Assembly: GCA_016703765.1 (NCBI GenBank)
Contig: JADJBL010000006.1
Location: forward strand, 124,001 to 188,000
DNA from: Saprospirales bacterium
Lineage (GTDB): Bacteria; Bacteroidota; Bacteroidia; Chitinophagales; Saprospiraceae
DNA length: 64,000 nucleotides
Reading direction: 5' to 3'
Shown here: one piece after another, positions 45,958-54,939 of the stretch
How the letters are laid out: each line of letters begins with the position of its first letter
How positions within the stretch are numbered: position 1 is the stretch's first letter
Notes under the pieces: generated by a model
Told to the model about the DNA's origin: nothing
Seen by the model: the letters and a program-made list of their open reading frames with translations, nothing else
The model's database searches: none
Made by a program: the position numbers and the translations under genes

Positions 45958-48210
45958 ATGAGAAAATTTTGGATACTCTCCATCTGCCTGTCCTTTCTGA
46001 GCCTTCAACTGAATGCCCAGGGCGGGATGACGCTTTACAACATGCCTTATATCCCGCAGGCAAGCTACCAGAACCCGGCGAACACCCCTCTTTGCAATTT
46101 TTATCTCAGCCTGCCCATTATCTCGGGCGCCAGCTTCGGATATAACAACGACTTTTTCACCCTGGAAGAAGTAGAAATCGATCTCAAGGCCCGTTGGGAC
46201 AAGCAATACGGCGACTCCCTCCTGTCCTCCTTTGCAGACGTGGCGCTGCTGAGCAACCGGCTTGCCATACGTGGCAATTTCGACCTTTTCGGTTTCGGGC
46301 TCCGCGCCCAAAAGCATTACATCAGCTTTTACATCCGGGAGGTGATCCAGTCCGATCTGTTGTTTCCCGACGAGATGTTCCGGTTTATACGGGATTATGA
46401 AAAGGATGGCGTGGTTTACCAGACCACGAACGACTCGCCGAAAATGGTCGGTTATATCATGAGTGGAGGTAAAATCGGCCTTACCCAATACCGCCCCTTC
46501 ACCCTGCAATACGCCTACGACGTGATGCCCAACCTGACCGTGGGAGGGAATGTCAGTTACATTTCGGGAATCCTGACTGCCGATGCGACTATGGACACGT
46601 TTTTCACACAGATAAAACCCCAGGACCCCAACGACTACGAGGTCATCGGGCGCATCAACGTGACGACGGCCGGATATAGCAATGCCGATTCCTCCGACCT
46701 CGCCAATATTTTTATCAACCCGCAAAACAGCGGCTGGTCCTTCGGCCTCGGAGGGAAACTGACCACGATGAACAAGAGGCTGGACCTGAGCCTCAGCGCG
46801 GTGAACATCGGCCAGATCAACTGGAAACGCAAAGTGGGGCAAACGGCCTTCACAGATGCGTCTTTCGAGAATTCCGATTCTCTCGGCCAGATTTTCGACA
46901 CCCTTTTCCGGGTGGAGGAAAAACCCGGCCTGATTTTCAAACAAAAGCTGAATCCCGAATTTTTTCTCGGCGCCAATTATTACCTGAGTCAAAATATGTC
47001 CGTCGGCGCCCTTTTCCGGGTACAACCCATATACCAAACCCTTTACTCCTCCGTCACCCTGGCGTTTAATGCGAGGGTAGGAAAATGGCTTGGCTTTTCC
47101 ACCGGCTATTCCTATACCGGCCGTGCCCACAACATTCCCTTTGGCTTGTCACTCAATCCGGGCCCGATACAGCTCTACGTCATTTCCGACAACCTGCTGG
47201 GATTTCTCGTGCCGGCATCCGCCAGGCAGATTCACCTTCAGGCCGGCCTCAACTTAACCTTCGGCAAGACGAGCCGCCCCTGGGACGAATTGCCCACCGT
47301 GCCGGAAAGAACGGATGCGCTGATCGACCAATACAAGCCCGGTTATAAGGATCCGGTCACCGAGCCCGCAGACTCCGAGCCCGCAGACCCCGAACCGCTT
47401 GGGGTCGAAGAACCCGGCTTGCCCCCCCGCGATACCATTTATCCGCCCGATGGCGGAGAGGAGCCCCTTTACAAGGAAGACGAACCCGACGTGACCTCCT
47501 ATATGGTCACCAACCCGATCTACCTATACCGGGGGCCGAGTTCCAACACCACGGTGCTGGATACGATTATGCCCAACACGGTCATGAATGTCCTTCAGAA
47601 AAGATTGCCCGACTGGTGGTATGTGGAATACGGAGAGAATTCCGGCTGGATACAACCCCGCAGCATCCGGCCTTCCTATGAGCTGCCCTCCTCCGTTCAG
47701 GAGGAATCCGATATTCCCGACCCCGTAATTCAGTTTTCTCCCCTGGATTACATTATGCTCGAAAATACACCCATGCGGGAAATGCCTTCCGAGACCTCGA
47801 AAGAGACCCACTCCATGAAAAAGTGGGACGAAGTGCTGGTATTGGAAAAGACCAATTCGAGCTGGTGGAAGATCCGCCACGGCAAATTCGAAGGGTATGT
47901 AAAGTCGGCCATGCTGAACCCCCGTCCGGACAATTACGTCCGTCCGGAGGTGGTGGAAGAAGCGCCCCCGAAGCCGCCGGTTGTGGCGCCGAAGCCCGCT
48001 CCTTCAGGTAGTAGTCTGGGCGTTTTTGTGGTGAATGAATCCACCAGCCTTCGCTCCGGCCCTACCCATGAATCGAACTCCCTCGTCCGCGTGCGGTCGG
48101 GAGCAAAAGTGAACCTATTGGAAAAGACCAACCAGTTCTGGTGGAAAGTGGAGACAAACGGCCAAACTGGCTATATCAAGGCGGCTAACCTCAGCTCCCC
48201 AGAAAATTGA
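45958..48210 (+). CDS. Outer membrane DUF5723-like beta-barrel fused to three bacterial SH3 domains
   Basis: The 750-aa protein starts with a signal peptide (MRKFWILSICLSFLSLQLNAQ). Residues 22-440 resemble the DUF5723/PorP-like barrel family (YNMPYIPQASYQNPANTPLC.., FYLSLPIISGASFGYNNDFFTLEE). An acidic, Pro-rich linker (EPADSEPADPEP) follows, then three SH3b domains (about 514-570, 594-653, 687-750). Two of these carry the SSWWKI and QFWWKV core with GYVK/GYIK endings. SH3b domains often bind cell wall or proteins, so the barrel may be linked to peptidoglycan or partners in the periplasm. ATG 45958 is chosen for the signal peptide. Its end overlaps the convergent coiled-coil gene by 20 bp. 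Confidence 0.75.
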   Translation: MRKFWILSICLSFLSLQLNAQGGMTLYNMPYIPQASYQNPANTPLCNFYLSLPIISGASFGYNNDFFTLEEVEIDLKARWDKQYGDSLLSSFADVALLSNRLAIRGNFDLFGFGLRAQKHYISFYIREVIQSDLLFPDEMFRFIRDYEKDGVVYQTTNDSPKMVGYIMSGGKIGLTQYRPFTLQYAYDVMPNLTVGGNVSYISGILTADATMDTFFTQIKPQDPNDYEVIGRINVTTAGYSNADSSDLANIFINPQNSGWSFGLGGKLTTMNKRLDLSLSAVNIGQINWKRKVGQTAFTDASFENSDSLGQIFDTLFRVEEKPGLIFKQKLNPEFFLGANYYLSQNMSVGALFRVQPIYQTLYSSVTLAFNARVGKWLGFSTGYSYTGRAHNIPFGLSLNPGPIQLYVISDNLLGFLVPASARQIHLQAGLNLTFGKTSRPWDELPTVPERTDALIDQYKPGYKDPVTEPADSEPADPEPLGVEEPGLPPRDTIYPPDGGEEPLYKEDEPDVTSYMVTNPIYLYRGPSSNTTVLDTIMPNTVMNVLQKRLPDWWYVEYGENSGWIQPRSIRPSYELPSSVQEESDIPDPVIQFSPLDYIMLENTPMREMPSETSKETHSMKKWDEVLVLEKTNSSWWKIRHGKFEGYVKSAMLNPRPDNYVRPEVVEEAPPKPPVVAPKPAPSGSSLGVFVVNESTSLRSGPTHESNSLVRVRSGAKVNLLEKTNQFWWKVETNGQTGYIKAANLSSPEN

Positions 48211-49798
48211 TCGAGACGCTCAGGAAATAACCCAATTGGTAGCGTCCCGTGGTCGGTATCCCCAACGCAGGTGAATCGAGCACGTCTCCTATGTTGTAAC
48301 CGCTGGAAAGCGCTTGCACCCTGGCGCCGAGTATCCCGCCGGTGAGCGTAATGCGTTGTGCGCCGCCCATGAAGATGCTCGGCCCCAGGAAGAAGGCCAT
48401 TGACTGTTCGTTCTGGGTGTTGAACACCGGGATCCCCACGCCGAAGGAGCCGCCAAAGGCCAGCTGATCGGGGCGATAGGGGTAAAAGTGCAGGAAGGAG
48501 GCCAGGTAGGGCACAAAGCTGTCTTCTTCCTCGGAAAGGATGACCGAGTCTCTCACAAAATAAGCCTCCGGTCTGTTGAAAAACTGGCCGAAGCCCAGTC
48601 CCACGCTGCCGTTGATCTTCAGTCCGCCCTTCGTGGGAATCTTGAAAGAGGCCAGTTTTCGGCTGGATAGCTGGATGTTGGAAGGCAGATTTTCCTTCGG
48701 GTTCAGTTTTACGATCAGCTCGGTGATATCCTGTTCGGCCGTGGTTTGGAATTTATAGGTGAAATTATTCGACAGGATCTCTTCATAAGTATAGCGCAGA
48801 TTGATCAGGTCCTGGAAATCTCCTGGCCCGGACTCTTCAATGGCTCCGACGAGGGATTCGTAGGCCACATCCAGGCGGGCCCGCTCTTTTTCCCCTTTCT
48901 GCAAGGATCCCTGGATCGAATGGTCGATTTGCTGATAAACCTCCATCACCTTGGGGGAGCGAATTTTTTCCTTTATGGGGGTCAGGGACAGGGCCAGCAG
49001 CTGGATCTCCGCCAGTTTTGAATTGTAGTTGGTCCGTTCGGATTCGACGTTTTTGAGGTGGACGTTCAACTCCTGCCCCTTTTGGTGAATTTTCCACAAG
49101 TAGTCCATGTCGATCTCCGAAGGAGGAGTGTTGGAAAAGACCATTTGCAGATATTCATCCGACAGCTTTTTGATCTGGGTGACGGACAGGTTGGGGTTGA
49201 ACTGCAATTTGCGGATCTCCTCGGTAGCCATCGCCTGCACTGCTTTGGCGTTGACCAGGCGTTCCACGTCCATCTGGATGGCTTGCAGATTGTTTTCAGT
49301 CTGGGCCCATTCGCCGAGCACTTTTTCGTACTGGACTTCGAGGTCCTGCATTTGCCGGAGGATCTGCATCTCTTCCTCATCGGCCGCAAAACCCTTGGAC
49401 CCGAAGGACAAACCTCCGAGGAAGGATAGCTGGCCCTGGGCGAGCGGGTTCATGCCGAGCAAGCCGGCGGGATTCATGATGACGGACATCAGATCGAAGG
49501 CCGAGCCGCCACCGGGGCCCTTAGCCAGGCCGGAAACCTGGCTGGTATCCAGGCCCGTCGAAAAATAACTGGTTTGGCGCTGGATTTCCTCGATCTCGAT
49601 CTCGTACAGGTAATTGTTGTAGTTGATCAAATACAAATCAATAGGTTCCCCTCTTTTCACCTTGGGTTCTTTGAGGGTGTCCCTTCCGGAGACAAAGGTG
49701 CTATTTCCGGTGGATGCATCGATGTAAATCTCCAGTCCCTGGGAAAAAGACGGGGCATAAAACAACAACAGAAGAATTAAACTGGGGAGGGTTTTCAT
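48191..49798 (-). CDS. Exported coiled-coil protein with C-terminal barrel-like region, unknown family
   Basis: The 535-aa protein has a signal peptide (MKTLPSLILLLLFYAPSFSQ) and a short beta-rich start (LEIYIDASTGNSTFVSGRD). A Gly/Met-rich loop (about 93-135) leads to a long helical, probably coiled-coil region (about 138-330) of Glu, Gln and Leu-rich heptads. The C-terminal 180 aa (GGLKINGSVGLGFGQFF.., HFYPYRPDQLAFGGSFGVGIPVF.., QLGYFLSVSINFLG) have alternating hydrophobic strands and a terminal aromatic-rich strand, like outer membrane barrels. No named family was recognised. It is transcribed divergently from the CHASE2 operon, 152 bp away, so shared regulation is plausible. Confidence 0.65.
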   Translation of the reverse strand: MKTLPSLILLLLFYAPSFSQGLEIYIDASTGNSTFVSGRDTLKEPKVKRGEPIDLYLINYNNYLYEIEIEEIQRQTSYFSTGLDTSQVSGLAKGPGGGSAFDLMSVIMNPAGLLGMNPLAQGQLSFLGGLSFGSKGFAADEEEMQILRQMQDLEVQYEKVLGEWAQTENNLQAIQMDVERLVNAKAVQAMATEEIRKLQFNPNLSVTQIKKLSDEYLQMVFSNTPPSEIDMDYLWKIHQKGQELNVHLKNVESERTNYNSKLAEIQLLALSLTPIKEKIRSPKVMEVYQQIDHSIQGSLQKGEKERARLDVAYESLVGAIEESGPGDFQDLINLRYTYEEILSNNFTYKFQTTAEQDITELIVKLNPKENLPSNIQLSSRKLASFKIPTKGGLKINGSVGLGFGQFFNRPEAYFVRDSVILSEEEDSFVPYLASFLHFYPYRPDQLAFGGSFGVGIPVFNTQNEQSMAFFLGPSIFMGGAQRITLTGGILGARVQALSSGYNIGDVLDSPALGIPTTGRYQLGYFLSVSINFLGS

Positions 49799-49950
49799 AA
49801 TAAAGGGGGCTTTGATTTCAAGAATCGAATTAAATCATTTTTTCTGAATGCGAACAAAAAAAAAGTATTAAAGCACTTTGCTTACAAAGTGCCTGGCCCC
49901 CATTTGTCATCAAAAGATGAAACTTTCGAAAAAATCCACGATAATTGGGT

Positions 49951-51150
49951 ATGGCATTTTTGAGAAAATTCATAGCCCCCCACGCGTTGATCATTACGAT
50001 CCTTACCTTTCTGTTTATCTGGCTGTTTCAAATATTTTTTTTCAGCCGCCATTTTCTCGACCCTTTTAACAATGGTCTGCGCGATTACGAAATCACGGAC
50101 ATCGTGTATTCGCAGTTTCGGAACTCCCAATCCGTTCAGCCCATTACAGAAGTTGTTTTGGTCAATTGCGGCCTCCCCGACCGGGGAAAACTGGCTCAAT
50201 TGCTCGACCGGATCAGTCGTCTGGAGCCCGCGGTGGTAGGTTTGGACATCGAACTGGCGGGGCTTAAAACTCCCCAAACAGATTCCCTGCTGAAAGCGGC
50301 CATCGACAAGAATCCCCGCATGGTGTTGGCTTGCCGCCTGGTCTCCTACGACCGTCAGAGCGATCTGTTCGACCCTCCCATCAATTGCGACCCGTATTTT
50401 TCCGAAGGCAAAAAAACGGCTTTTACCAATTTTGTCTCCGAGGATACGAGCATCATCCGCCTGTTTTCGCCGGGAGAAATGACCATTCAAGGGCCGGTCC
50501 CGGCCTTTGCCGTGGAGATTGCACGCCAATTTGCCCCGGAAAAGGCCGAAAAGTTGATGAAACGAAGAAATCCGGTAGAGAGGATCTGGTATTCCGGCAA
50601 CCAGGAGCACTTCATCAAGGTGGAAGATTCCCTGCTGCTGAACGACGCCACCTTCCAAAACTTTCTGAACAACGACGTGTTGAAGGGCCGGATCGTCATG
50701 ATCGGCTATGTGGGCAACCACCAACCCGGCGAACCGGAAATAGACCGGTTTTTCACACCGCTCAATCCGCGCTACACCGGGAAAAGCTACCCGGATATGT
50801 ACGGTTTGGAGATCCACGCCAATATCGCCGCGATGATCCTGCGGGAGCAATACATTTACCAGATCCCCAAATGGGCCGAGGAATTATTGGGATGGCTGTT
50901 TTGTTATTTCAACGTCTTGTTATTCCACTGGATATACGTCCACGTGCGATCGACCTTTCACGGGATAACCCGATTGATCCAATTGCTGGAACTGGCTTTC
51001 ATGTTTTTTCTCATCGCCCTGTTTTTTTATTATTTCAGGATACAATTCAACCTGACTCATGGAATTTTAGCAATGGTGCTATCTTATGATTTCATCATGA
51101 TCTACGAAAGCCTGATCAAGGAAAAAATCAAAATCCTCCAAAAAATATGA
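49951..51150 (+). CDS. CHASE2-domain membrane protein without an output domain
   Basis: The 399-aa protein has an N-terminal TM helix (about 12-32), a periplasmic CHASE2 sensor domain (about 40-280) and three C-terminal TM helices (about 300-390). The CHASE2 landmarks VVLVNCGLPDRGKLAQLLD, VVGLDIELAG, GRIVMIGYVG and FFTPLNPRYTGKSYPDMYGLEIHANIAAMIL are clear. CHASE2 normally sits in front of kinase, cyclase or GGDEF domains. Here only about 20 charged residues follow the last helix, so signalling would need a partner. It heads a four-gene operon and its stop overlaps the next start by 4 bp. ATG 49951 is chosen; an upstream in-frame start adds two residues. Confidence 0.85.
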   Translation: MAFLRKFIAPHALIITILTFLFIWLFQIFFFSRHFLDPFNNGLRDYEITDIVYSQFRNSQSVQPITEVVLVNCGLPDRGKLAQLLDRISRLEPAVVGLDIELAGLKTPQTDSLLKAAIDKNPRMVLACRLVSYDRQSDLFDPPINCDPYFSEGKKTAFTNFVSEDTSIIRLFSPGEMTIQGPVPAFAVEIARQFAPEKAEKLMKRRNPVERIWYSGNQEHFIKVEDSLLLNDATFQNFLNNDVLKGRIVMIGYVGNHQPGEPEIDRFFTPLNPRYTGKSYPDMYGLEIHANIAAMILREQYIYQIPKWAEELLGWLFCYFNVLLFHWIYVHVRSTFHGITRLIQLLELAFMFFLIALFFYYFRIQFNLTHGILAMVLSYDFIMIYESLIKEKIKILQKI

Positions 51151-52139
51151 CCGCTCGAACCCTTTTGTTGTTAGCTCTTTCCCTACCTCTATGCACCGCC
51201 CTGAATGCACAACCTACCGCGCAGTTTATCGTCATGAATATTACCGGGACCGTCCGCTACTGTGAAAAACCGGGGGCGGAGCAATGCGAACTCGTGCCGG
51301 GACAGACCCTCGGGCCGGAATCCATCGTGACGCTTCCATCGGGATCCACCGCACGCCTGCTGTTTGAAGACCAAAGTATATCCCTGAAAGAAGCGGGGAA
51401 TTATCCCCTGAAAAGTCTGGCTGCCAGCCAGACGCCCGCCAGTACTTCGTTTATGAAGCGCTTCTTCAACTACGTGTACGAAGGGATCGTCAATACGAGC
51501 GGTTCCAAAAAGATTGAAGAGTACCACGAGTTGTATATTCCGCAGTCCAGCGGGGGCATAAAAGGATTTGCGGGCGGGGACTACGGCATCGCCCTCACCC
51601 GTCCGGTAGCCGGAAATCTTCCGGAAGGGCCCGTCGTGTTCGAATGGTTTACGGCGGGCGACCAGACGCTTTACGACTTTCAGATCATCGACTTCCAGAC
51701 GGAGGGCCTTTTGTTTAAAGCCCTGCTCCGGGATACTTCCTTTTCTCTGGATTTGAGCAAGCTTGCTATCGAACCCGGCAGGAAATACTACTGGTACGTC
51801 CAATTGAAGAGCCTGGGTGAAATGGCCCTCGGATTTCCACTGGTCGACGACCCCTCCATGCGCTCCCCAAAAGTGGAGGTCGTGATGTCCGGTAAAGGGA
51901 ATTCCGGTTTGATGAATTCCCTGGAAGCCTCTCCGGAATATCTGGAAGCGGGCGAATCCGACCGACTGTTGATGAAAGCACAGGTATTCGAAGAAGCGCA
52001 GTATATTTACGAAGCAAACGAGACTTTTTTGAAAGCCATCGAACTCCACCCGGCCGATCCGGTCTTGCAGAGGGTCTACGGCGCCTTCCTGGTTCGCCAG
52101 GGCTTGTGGCAGAGCTCTCAGAAATACCTGCGTTCTTAA
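51147..52139 (+). CDS. Periplasmic FecR-like protein with C-terminal helical repeat
   Basis: The 330-aa protein has a signal peptide (MTARTLLLLALSLPLCTALNA). A FecR-type beta domain (about 28-90) follows: ITGTVRYCEKPGAEQCELVPGQTLGPESIVTLPSGSTARLLFED. The central region (about 130-235) is beta-rich, with VVFEWF..YDFQIIDFQ and YYWYVQLKS, resembling fibronectin-like folds in other FecR-type envelope proteins. The last 70 aa form a TPR-like unit (AQYIYEANETFLKAIELHPADPVLQR). FecR domains usually sense or transmit envelope signals. It is translationally coupled to the CHASE2 gene, so the two products likely contact each other in the periplasm. A paralogue lies two genes downstream. Confidence 0.78.
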   Translation: MTARTLLLLALSLPLCTALNAQPTAQFIVMNITGTVRYCEKPGAEQCELVPGQTLGPESIVTLPSGSTARLLFEDQSISLKEAGNYPLKSLAASQTPASTSFMKRFFNYVYEGIVNTSGSKKIEEYHELYIPQSSGGIKGFAGGDYGIALTRPVAGNLPEGPVVFEWFTAGDQTLYDFQIIDFQTEGLLFKALLRDTSFSLDLSKLAIEPGRKYYWYVQLKSLGEMALGFPLVDDPSMRSPKVEVVMSGKGNSGLMNSLEASPEYLEAGESDRLLMKAQVFEEAQYIYEANETFLKAIELHPADPVLQRVYGAFLVRQGLWQSSQKYLRS

Positions 52140-52154
52140 CCAAAATACCCCCCG

Positions 52155-53790
52155 ATGATCTCCCTATTGCTCCCTTCCCTGTTCCTTTTATTTCAAAAAA
52201 CGAGCGCATTACCGGCGCCCAACCCGAAGTACGAACACGCCAAACAGATCTTCGAGCGCCTCATAGAAGCCAGGGGCGACAAGAGCATGAAAGCCCCCGA
52301 ACTCCTGTGGACCGTGGAAGCGGCCAGCGGCCTATTACACGCCAGGAACCAACCAGATCACCCTGGAGGAAAAAGCCTACGAAGTATGCACTGCACTGGG
52401 AGACCAAACGGACGCCGCTCTCGCTTTTATCCTCGCCCACGAGTTGATCCACTACTATAAGCAGCACGGCTGGGAGGCCAATTTCGGGCGAAAGTTCGGC
52501 GATCAGCAGATCGGGCAGGACGTCGACGAGAACTTGCGCGACATGAAGCAACAGGAAACCGAATCGGATCTTTTGGGCGGGTTTTTGGCCTATACCGCGG
52601 GTTACAATACCGTAGGCGTGGCGCCCCAACTGCTCCGGGGGCTCTACGATAGCTATCCGAACTGGCCCAAAGGGGAAAATAGCAAGTACCCCACCCTGGA
52701 TGAGCGTATTTTGATCGCCCGGACCACCGAAAAGGACCTGACCGTGCTGATCCGCATGTTTGAAACCGCCAACCTTCTGGTCGCGGTGGAGCGATACGAT
52801 GCAGCCATGCAATACTACAACTACATACTTTCCTTCTACAAAAGCAGGGAACTGGTCAGCAATCAGGGCGTCGTCACCTGCATGGCGGCCATGAAACTGT
52901 TCGAAAAGGGGGACCTGGAATACCTTTACCCTCTCGAACTGGACGCCGAAGCGCGCGTTCGCCTTGGAACGAAAGGTTTTGACGATCCCCAGGGAGGGAA
53001 AGCCGCTCGCGATTCCCTGCTCCAGTCTGCCATCGGCCTGTTTGAGGAAGCCCTCTCGCTCGACCGCGGCTACCATACCGCCAGGCTGAATATGGCCAGC
53101 GCCTACGCCCTGTTGGCCCTTTCCAATGCCGAACTGGGAGAGGAGGAGGAGTCGAACTACGATTTCGCCAACCTGTACGCCAAACAAGTGGTTCGGAGGG
53201 CCCAAAAGGAGAGCAACCCCAAACTCAACGCCGATGCATTGGCGCTGATGGGGATTATTGCCGTCAAGACTGGGGAGGGAGACGCCGCCGCCCTTTTTGA
53301 ATCGGCCAAAGATAAAAGCATGCTGGCCCAGTACAACCTGGATATCCTCCGCAAGACGCCGGCCAGTCCACCCCTGGGCAAAAAGCCTAAAGAACCGATG
53401 GTCGAGCAGATCGAGGAATTTCCGATGGACCGCTTCGCGCCCCGGCCCTCTGCCGACAGCGCCCTGGTTAATGTCCCGGGCAAGATTAAACGCCAATGGG
53501 GTACCAAGCAAAAAGACCTGGAGCACTCCAGGATTTTGATCGATGTGGCGAGCCGCACCGATTATGCGCTATTCCAAATAAGTACCCCTTCCTATCCGGG
53601 GCAAACCTTACTCGGGCTCAAAGCCGGCGCAAGCAGGAAAGATATCCTGGACAAATACCTTCAGCCCGACCGCGAAGTTCAACTCCCAAACGGGCACCTG
53701 ATGGTGTACGGCGCCGACGAGATCATTTTCTGGCTGGATGAAAACCAAAAACTGGCACGGTGGTGCATCTACCGCATGGTGCCGAAGTAG
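52155..53790 (+). CDS. Exported M48-like metallopeptidase with TPR region (copy A), frameshifted near 52330
   Basis: The N-terminus (MISLLLPSLFLLFQKTSALP, then YEHAKQIFERLIEARGD) is in one frame, and the zinc site and the rest are in the next. Removing one G at 52329-52330 gives a 544-aa protein aligning along its length with the 541-aa copy B at 57144. The catalytic motif is A-H-E-L-I-H-Y-Y (HExxH, 52438-52452), and the third ligand Glu lies in ETESDLLGG. TPR-like helices follow (about 190-390). The last 110 aa are a conserved domain shared with copy B (YPGQTLLGLKAG.., WLDENQK..WCIYRMVPK). It starts 15 bp after the FecR-like gene and is part of the CHASE2 operon. Confidence 0.78.
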
Positions 53791-53841
53791 GCCGGCTCAG
53801 CCCTTTATTTTTTGAATTTACAAATCCAAAACCTATACATT

Positions 53842-54879
53842 ATGAAAAGGATCCCCCTCCTTGCCCTTTGTCTGGTATTCCTGGCGCCGGCCGGCGCATG
53901 GGCCCAGAACGAAGCGCCACTTGTCGTCATGGAATGCCAGGGACAAGTCAAGTATTCCAGTCCCGACCGCCCTAAACCCGTTGAAGTCACACCGGGCATG
54001 ATCGTCTCCCGCGAAGGCACGTTCAAGCCCAAAAAAGGAGCCAGCGTTCAACTCCTCAACAACACGGAGCTCGTCTCCGTAGAATTGAAGGCAAAAATAA
54101 AAGTCCAGGATGCAGTTCCTCCCGCTCCCTCAGGGGGCCGCTTTGGCTTTGGAGGCGATTTTCTTTCCATGGTCAAAGAGACCGCGTTAGCTACCGATGC
54201 AGCCATGGCCCCGCGCACTAGCACCAAGGGCGCCGGCGGCGATGAGCCGCCCCCTCCGCCCAATACCCGCAAAGGCGCAGGTGGGGATGAGCCTCCTCCT
54301 CCTCCGAGTACCCGCAAAGGCGCCGGCGGCGATGAGCCTCCCCCTCCGCCCAACACCAGAAAAGGAGCCGGAGAGGGCCTCACCATGGTGAACTGGAATT
54401 TCCCGATCAAGGGGAAGATGTTTGCTTCCGGTCAGATACCTTTCTCTTGGGATGGCTATTTCAAAGAGGAGGGGCCCTGGCTTTTTTCTATTTCCCAGGC
54501 AGGGTCCGGAGAAAAAGTGTATGAAACGAAAACCACAGACCCCTTTGTTTCCATCAATACCGTTCAGGGCAAGCTTTCGATAGGAAACTCCTATGTGTGG
54601 AGGGTGCAGGCTGCCGACCAACCGGTGGAAGCGATGAAGGCCTACGAATTTTCGCTGGTGCAGGAAAATGCCGAAAAAGGAGTCCTCGATGTGGTCGCTA
54701 TGGAGCCGGAATACGAAAAAGCCGGTCCGGTGCAGAAGCTCCTCTGGGAGGCCTACGCCTTTGAAGAGGCAAAGTTCCTTTCGAAAGCAGATGCGCTTTA
54801 CAAAGAAGCACTCCGGCTCGACCCGGCAAACGGCTTGGCTGTTCAGTTGTACAGGGCCTTCTGGGCCCGGAATTGGTAA
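53842..54879 (+). CDS. Second FecR-like periplasmic protein with 45-bp tandem repeats
   Basis: The 345-aa protein has a signal peptide (MKRIPLLALCLVFLAPAGAWAQ). A FecR-like domain (about 25-95) follows: ECQGQVKYSSPDRPKPVEVTPGMIVSREGTF and the LKAKIKV strand. A Pro-rich repetitive linker of four KGAGGDEPPPPP-type units comes next, then a beta-sandwich (GQIPFSWDGYFKEEGPWLFSIS) and a TPR-like C-terminus (EEAKFLSKADALYKEALRLDPANGLAVQLYRAFW). It shares domain order with the 330-aa FecR-like protein but has the extra repeat linker. ATG 53842 is chosen because only it gives the signal peptide; upstream in-frame TTG is unlikely. It is the last gene before the terminator. Confidence 0.75.
   Translation: MKRIPLLALCLVFLAPAGAWAQNEAPLVVMECQGQVKYSSPDRPKPVEVTPGMIVSREGTFKPKKGASVQLLNNTELVSVELKAKIKVQDAVPPAPSGGRFGFGGDFLSMVKETALATDAAMAPRTSTKGAGGDEPPPPPNTRKGAGGDEPPPPPSTRKGAGGDEPPPPPNTRKGAGEGLTMVNWNFPIKGKMFASGQIPFSWDGYFKEEGPWLFSISQAGSGEKVYETKTTDPFVSINTVQGKLSIGNSYVWRVQAADQPVEAMKAYEFSLVQENAEKGVLDVVAMEPEYEKAGPVQKLLWEAYAFEEAKFLSKADALYKEALRLDPANGLAVQLYRAFWARNW
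54226..54375 (+). repeat. In-frame 45-bp tandem repeat (KGAGGDEPPPPP units)
   Basis: Units begin at 54226, 54271, 54316 and 54361 (the last is partial), 45 bp apart, and each encodes a 15-residue KGAGGDEPPPPP-N/S-T-R unit. The DNA copies differ mainly at third codon positions. The array may change copy number by slippage or recombination. Confidence 0.9.
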
Positions 54880-54900
54880 GAGTAAGAGAAAGCTCCAAAT

Positions 54901-54939
54901 AAAAAAAGCCCCCCGACCGCTCGTCGGGGGGCTTTTTTT
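54901..54939. terminator. Bidirectional rho-independent terminator
   Basis: AAAAAAAGCCCCCCGAC (54901-54917), loop CGCTC, GTCGGGGGGCTTTTTTT (54923-54939) form a perfect 17-bp stem between the second FecR gene (+) and the caspase gene (-). Confidence 0.93.
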
